Below are positions 6,961 through 8,835 of a stretch of 8,835 nt of DNA, piece after piece; the stretch's first letter is position 1; each line of letters opens with the position of its first letter. Under the pieces are notes generated by a model that was not told where the DNA came from, made no database searches, and saw nothing but the letters and a program-made list of their open reading frames with translations. The stretch is from the NCBI GenBank assembly GCA_037443425.1, contig JBBIOI010000135.1, positions 1 through 8,835 of the forward strand, written 5' to 3'. Position numbers and translations under genes: made by a program. The stretch comes from JBBIOI01 sp037443425. GTDB lineage: Bacteria; Desulfobacterota; BSN033; UBA1163.

Positions 6961-8370
6961 TTATTCCTCTTCCTTTAGCGCCTTGCGCTTGCTCTCTAAC
7001 CTTTTACTCCAACCCTTAATGTTTTTCTGTTTAACCCTGCTGATAGCAAGGGCCCCATCTGGAACATCCTTTGTAACAGTTGTACCTGCTCCTATTAATG
7101 CATCATTTCCCACCTTTACTGGTGCAATAAGTTCAACATTTGAACCTACAAATACACGATCACCGATAATTGTCTGATGTTTCTTAAACCCATCATAGTT
7201 ACATGTAATGGTCCCTGCGCCAACATTTACATCTTCTCCAATGATAGAATCGCCGATATATGTTAAATGATTTGCCTTTGAACCTCTACCTATAATCGAT
7301 TTCTTTACCTCTACAAAATTTCCTATCTTTGCCTTCGAGCTTATCTTTGTCTGTGGCCTAATATGAGCAAATGGTCCTATTGATACACCATCCTCTATTA
7401 AACTCTCTGTTATAACTGAGTTTGAACGTATAGTCACATCATTGCCAATTTTTGAATCTGTAATCTTAACATTTGATTCTATCATACATCTCTCGCCGAT
7501 TCGGGTATTGCCTTGTATTATGCAATTTGGATAGATAATCGTATCCTTACCAATCTCTACCATCTTCTCTATATAACATGTATTTGGGTCTATCAGTGTT
7601 ACCCCTGAAAGCATAATTTCTTTTACCTTCTCCTTCCTCAGAATCTCAGTTGCTAAGGCGAGATCTATCCTCGTATTGATACCCATAGCCTCTATTGGAT
7701 TTGCAATCATATGCGCAGAGCATCTAAAACCTTTCTTTCTTGCAATCCCAATAAGATCAGTAAGGTAATACTCATTCTGTGCATTATCCCTTCCAATCTC
7801 TAAAATTCCTTCTTTAAGGAAAAAAGATTTGATGCAGAAGATTCCTGTATTCACCTCTCGAATCTGTTTTTCATCTTCTATTGCATCTTTTTCTTCAACA
7901 ATCTTTTCTAACCAGCCCTGAGAATTTCTAATAATCCTGCCGTATCCTGAAGGATCTTCTACCACTGCAGTAAGAACCGAAAGAACAGACTCATTCTCGT
8001 TAAAAGCCTCTATAAACGAAAGGATCGTCTCTCCTTTGATTAAAGGGACATCACCACATAGAATTAAAACCGTTCCTGAGAATTCAGAGATATATGGAAG
8101 AGCCTTTAAGACTGCATGAGCTGTCCCTAATTGCTCTTCCTGCAATGCAAATGTTATTCTTGAGTCTTTAAAAATTTCTTTAACTCTATCTGCCTGATGT
8201 CCGATAACTACTATCGTCTTCTGGGCACAGATCTTATTTAAGGAGAGATCTAAAGGATAAGAAAGCATGGGAAGCCCAAGGATTGGATGAAGGACCTTAA
8301 CAAGGTCTGACTTCATCCTCGTTCCTTTTCCTGCTGCAAGTATAATTGTTGCAATATCCTTATCTTTCAA
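6961..8370 (-). CDS. glmU: Bifunctional UDP-GlcNAc pyrophosphorylase / GlcN-1-P acetyltransferase
   Basis: A complete 469-residue GlmU (E. coli has 456), the cytoplasmic enzyme that acetylates glucosamine-1-phosphate and then couples it to UTP, giving UDP-GlcNAc. The N-terminal nucleotidyltransferase half (1 to about 233) has LAAGKGTRM (11-19), K25, QLGTAHA (80-86), CGDVPL (105-110, metal-binding Asp), NTG (174-176) and NEYYLTD (199-205). The C-terminal half (about 255-450) is a left-handed beta-helix of hexapeptide repeats, with IRPQTKI (337-343), NFVEVKK (351-357), KANHLTYIGD (365-374, catalytic His likely H368) and NVGAGTITCNYDG (382-394). The basic, acid-ended tail is slightly long. The start is TTG: an in-frame TAA sits two codons upstream, the next Met is inside the nucleotide-binding loop, and AAGGAG lies 6 nt before the TTG. 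It is the first gene of the run. Confidence 0.97.
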   Translation of the reverse strand: MKDKDIATIILAAGKGTRMKSDLVKVLHPILGLPMLSYPLDLSLNKICAQKTIVVIGHQADRVKEIFKDSRITFALQEEQLGTAHAVLKALPYISEFSGTVLILCGDVPLIKGETILSFIEAFNENESVLSVLTAVVEDPSGYGRIIRNSQGWLEKIVEEKDAIEDEKQIREVNTGIFCIKSFFLKEGILEIGRDNAQNEYYLTDLIGIARKKGFRCSAHMIANPIEAMGINTRIDLALATEILRKEKVKEIMLSGVTLIDPNTCYIEKMVEIGKDTIIYPNCIIQGNTRIGERCMIESNVKITDSKIGNDVTIRSNSVITESLIEDGVSIGPFAHIRPQTKISSKAKIGNFVEVKKSIIGRGSKANHLTYIGDSIIGEDVNVGAGTITCNYDGFKKHQTIIGDRVFVGSNVELIAPVKVGNDALIGAGTTVTKDVPDGALAISRVKQKNIKGWSKRLESKRKALKEEE

Positions 8371-8376
8371 ATTTTA

Positions 8377-8382
8377 CTCCTT
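8377..8382 (-). promoter_or_regulatory. Ribosome binding site for the TTG start of glmU
   Basis: AAGGAG on the minus strand, 6 nt before the TTG at 8370-8368. Together with the in-frame TAA between the site and the TTG, it makes this rare start codon the only reasonable choice for glmU. Confidence 0.85.
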
Positions 8383-8423
8383 TTTAATCTTTTAATATTA
8401 TTATATAACCTCAATTTAATCTT

Positions 8424-8452
8424 TATATACTACGCTCTTTCTATTTAGTCAA
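8424..8452 (-). promoter_or_regulatory. Predicted sigma70 promoter for glmU and the downstream run
   Basis: On the minus strand a -35 box TTGACT (8452-8447, 5 of 6 to TTGACA) and a -10 box TATATA (8429-8424, 4 of 6) are separated by exactly 17 bp, the optimal spacing. Transcription would begin near 8417, giving a leader of about 47 nt that carries the AAGGAG site. It is the best promoter seen in the window and lies upstream of all seven minus-strand genes. Confidence 0.65.
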
Positions 8453-8500
8453 CATTAATTAAAAAGGGGGCTAATAAACTATTTAAAAATCTCTTTACCC

Positions 8501-8506
8501 TATATT
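8501..8506 (+). promoter_or_regulatory. Possible -10 box for the sugar kinase
   Basis: TATATT matches the TATAAT consensus at five of six positions and would place a start near 8513, about 28 nt before the kinase ATG. No convincing -35 hexamer lies 16-18 bp upstream (that stretch is an A/T mix), and AT-rich DNA yields such boxes by chance. Confidence 0.3.
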
Positions 8507-8540
8507 ACTTGAAAATTAAAAAAAAATTTGTAAAAGATAT

Positions 8541-8835
8541 ATGATGCGATTCAATCTCAGATTTCCGAAAGATAAACCCTTTGATGTAGTTGGAATGGGA
8601 TTAAATTCTGTTGACTTTCTGAATATCGTCCCAAGATTTCCTACACCCAATTCAAAAATGGAGATCCTTCAATTTTCAAAGCAGGGAGGAGGTCAGGTTG
8701 CAACCGCTTTAGTCGCACTTTCCCGATGGGGAATAAAGACAAAATATATCGGAAAGGTTGGGGACGATGAACTGGGAAAATTCTCGCTTCAATCTATTGC
8801 CGAAGAGGGTGTGGATGTATCTTCTGTAACAATTG
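8541..8835 (+). CDS. PfkB/ribokinase-family sugar kinase, N-terminal part
   Basis: Ninety-eight codons of a plus-strand gene that runs off the right edge. The visible part reads as the N-terminal lid and substrate region of a PfkB-family carbohydrate or nucleoside kinase: FDVVGMGLNSVDFLNIVPRFP (14-34), then GGGQVATALVALSRWG (49-64) and YIGKVGDDELGKF (69-81), ending in EEGVDVSSVTI. The family transfers the ATP gamma-phosphate to a sugar hydroxyl. The substrate cannot be told, because the catalytic Asp/anion-hole motif near the C-terminus lies outside the window. The usual Asn of the GGxxxN signature is a Thr here, as in some family branches. The start is ATG at 8541 or 8544; an in-frame TAA at 8517 rules out earlier starts, and no strong Shine-Dalgarno is seen. 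It is transcribed divergently from glmU, so a link to amino-sugar metabolism is possible but unproven. Confidence 0.88.
   Translation, partial: MMRFNLRFPKDKPFDVVGMGLNSVDFLNIVPRFPTPNSKMEILQFSKQGGGQVATALVALSRWGIKTKYIGKVGDDELGKFSLQSIAEEGVDVSSVTI

Larger units (their letters stand above)
8371..8540. other. 170-bp divergent AT-rich intergenic region
   Basis: This spacer separates glmU (minus) from the sugar kinase (plus). It contains the glmU promoter and ribosome site, a plausible plus-strand -10 box TATATT (8501-8506) without a good -35 partner, a run of nine A at 8518-8526, and a 10-bp inverted repeat (8379-8388 with 8458-8467). No small ORF with a ribosome site, RNA gene or terminator hairpin was recognised. 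Confidence 0.7.

Noticed and set aside
6983..7177. 64-codon plus-strand frame opposite the end of glmU
   Set aside because: Antisense to the hexapeptide-repeat domain; the periodic hydrophobic pattern is just the reverse reading of that repeat.
8509..8536. TTGAAA-16 bp-TAAAAG as a plus-strand kinase promoter
   Set aside because: Its start site would fall inside the kinase start codon region and the -10 matches only four of six bases; it is a likely by-product of A-rich sequence.
1..8835. Novel defence, mobile or RNA system
   Set aside because: Every substantial reading frame belongs to a known housekeeping family. No direct-repeat array, terminal inverted repeats, transposase, integrase, tRNA or structured RNA was recognised by eye.

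Overview
The window looks like an ordinary bacterial housekeeping stretch, AT-rich (roughly 40% GC by eye, not counted) and dense. Seven genes lie head to tail on the minus strand, and an eighth starts on the plus strand at the right edge. The split glycine decarboxylase (separate GcvPA and GcvPB), a PcrA/UvrD helicase with a Tudor-like tail, and good Shine-Dalgarno sites at most starts all point to a bacterium. Split GcvP is common in Gram-positives, thermophiles and several deep or Nitrospirota/Desulfobacterota-like lineages. I cannot place the organism more precisely from sequence alone.

Layout, read right to left in the direction of transcription. A sigma70-type promoter at 8424-8452 drives glmU (TTG start, 8370) and glmS (3 bp gap), the two enzymes flanking GlmM on the route from fructose-6-phosphate to UDP-GlcNAc. 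After a 41-bp gap comes pcrA/uvrD, a 3'-5' DNA helicase. Fifteen bp later is a small protein with two ACT domains resembling the glycine-cleavage repressor GcvR. Then come gcvH (lipoyl carrier), gcvPA (directly abutting) and gcvPB (10 bp later, cut by the left edge of the window). No gcvT is seen in this run. Gaps are all 41 bp or less and no internal terminator hairpin was noticed, so the seven genes could be one long operon. A weak extra promoter may sit in front of pcrA.

On the other side of a 170-bp AT-rich divergent spacer, a PfkB/ribokinase-family sugar kinase begins at 8541 and runs off the right edge.

Functionally the window holds three modules: cell-wall amino-sugar supply (GlmU, GlmS), DNA repair/helicase (PcrA), and glycine catabolism with one-carbon supply (GcvH, GcvPA, GcvPB) plus a probable ACT-domain regulator or sensor. 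I see no mobile element, CRISPR, tRNA, rRNA, phage gene or defence system, and nothing that amounts to a new biological system. The items worth a second look are the gene order, the missing gcvT, the ACT gene beside gcvH, the start-site details and an altered signature in the partial kinase.
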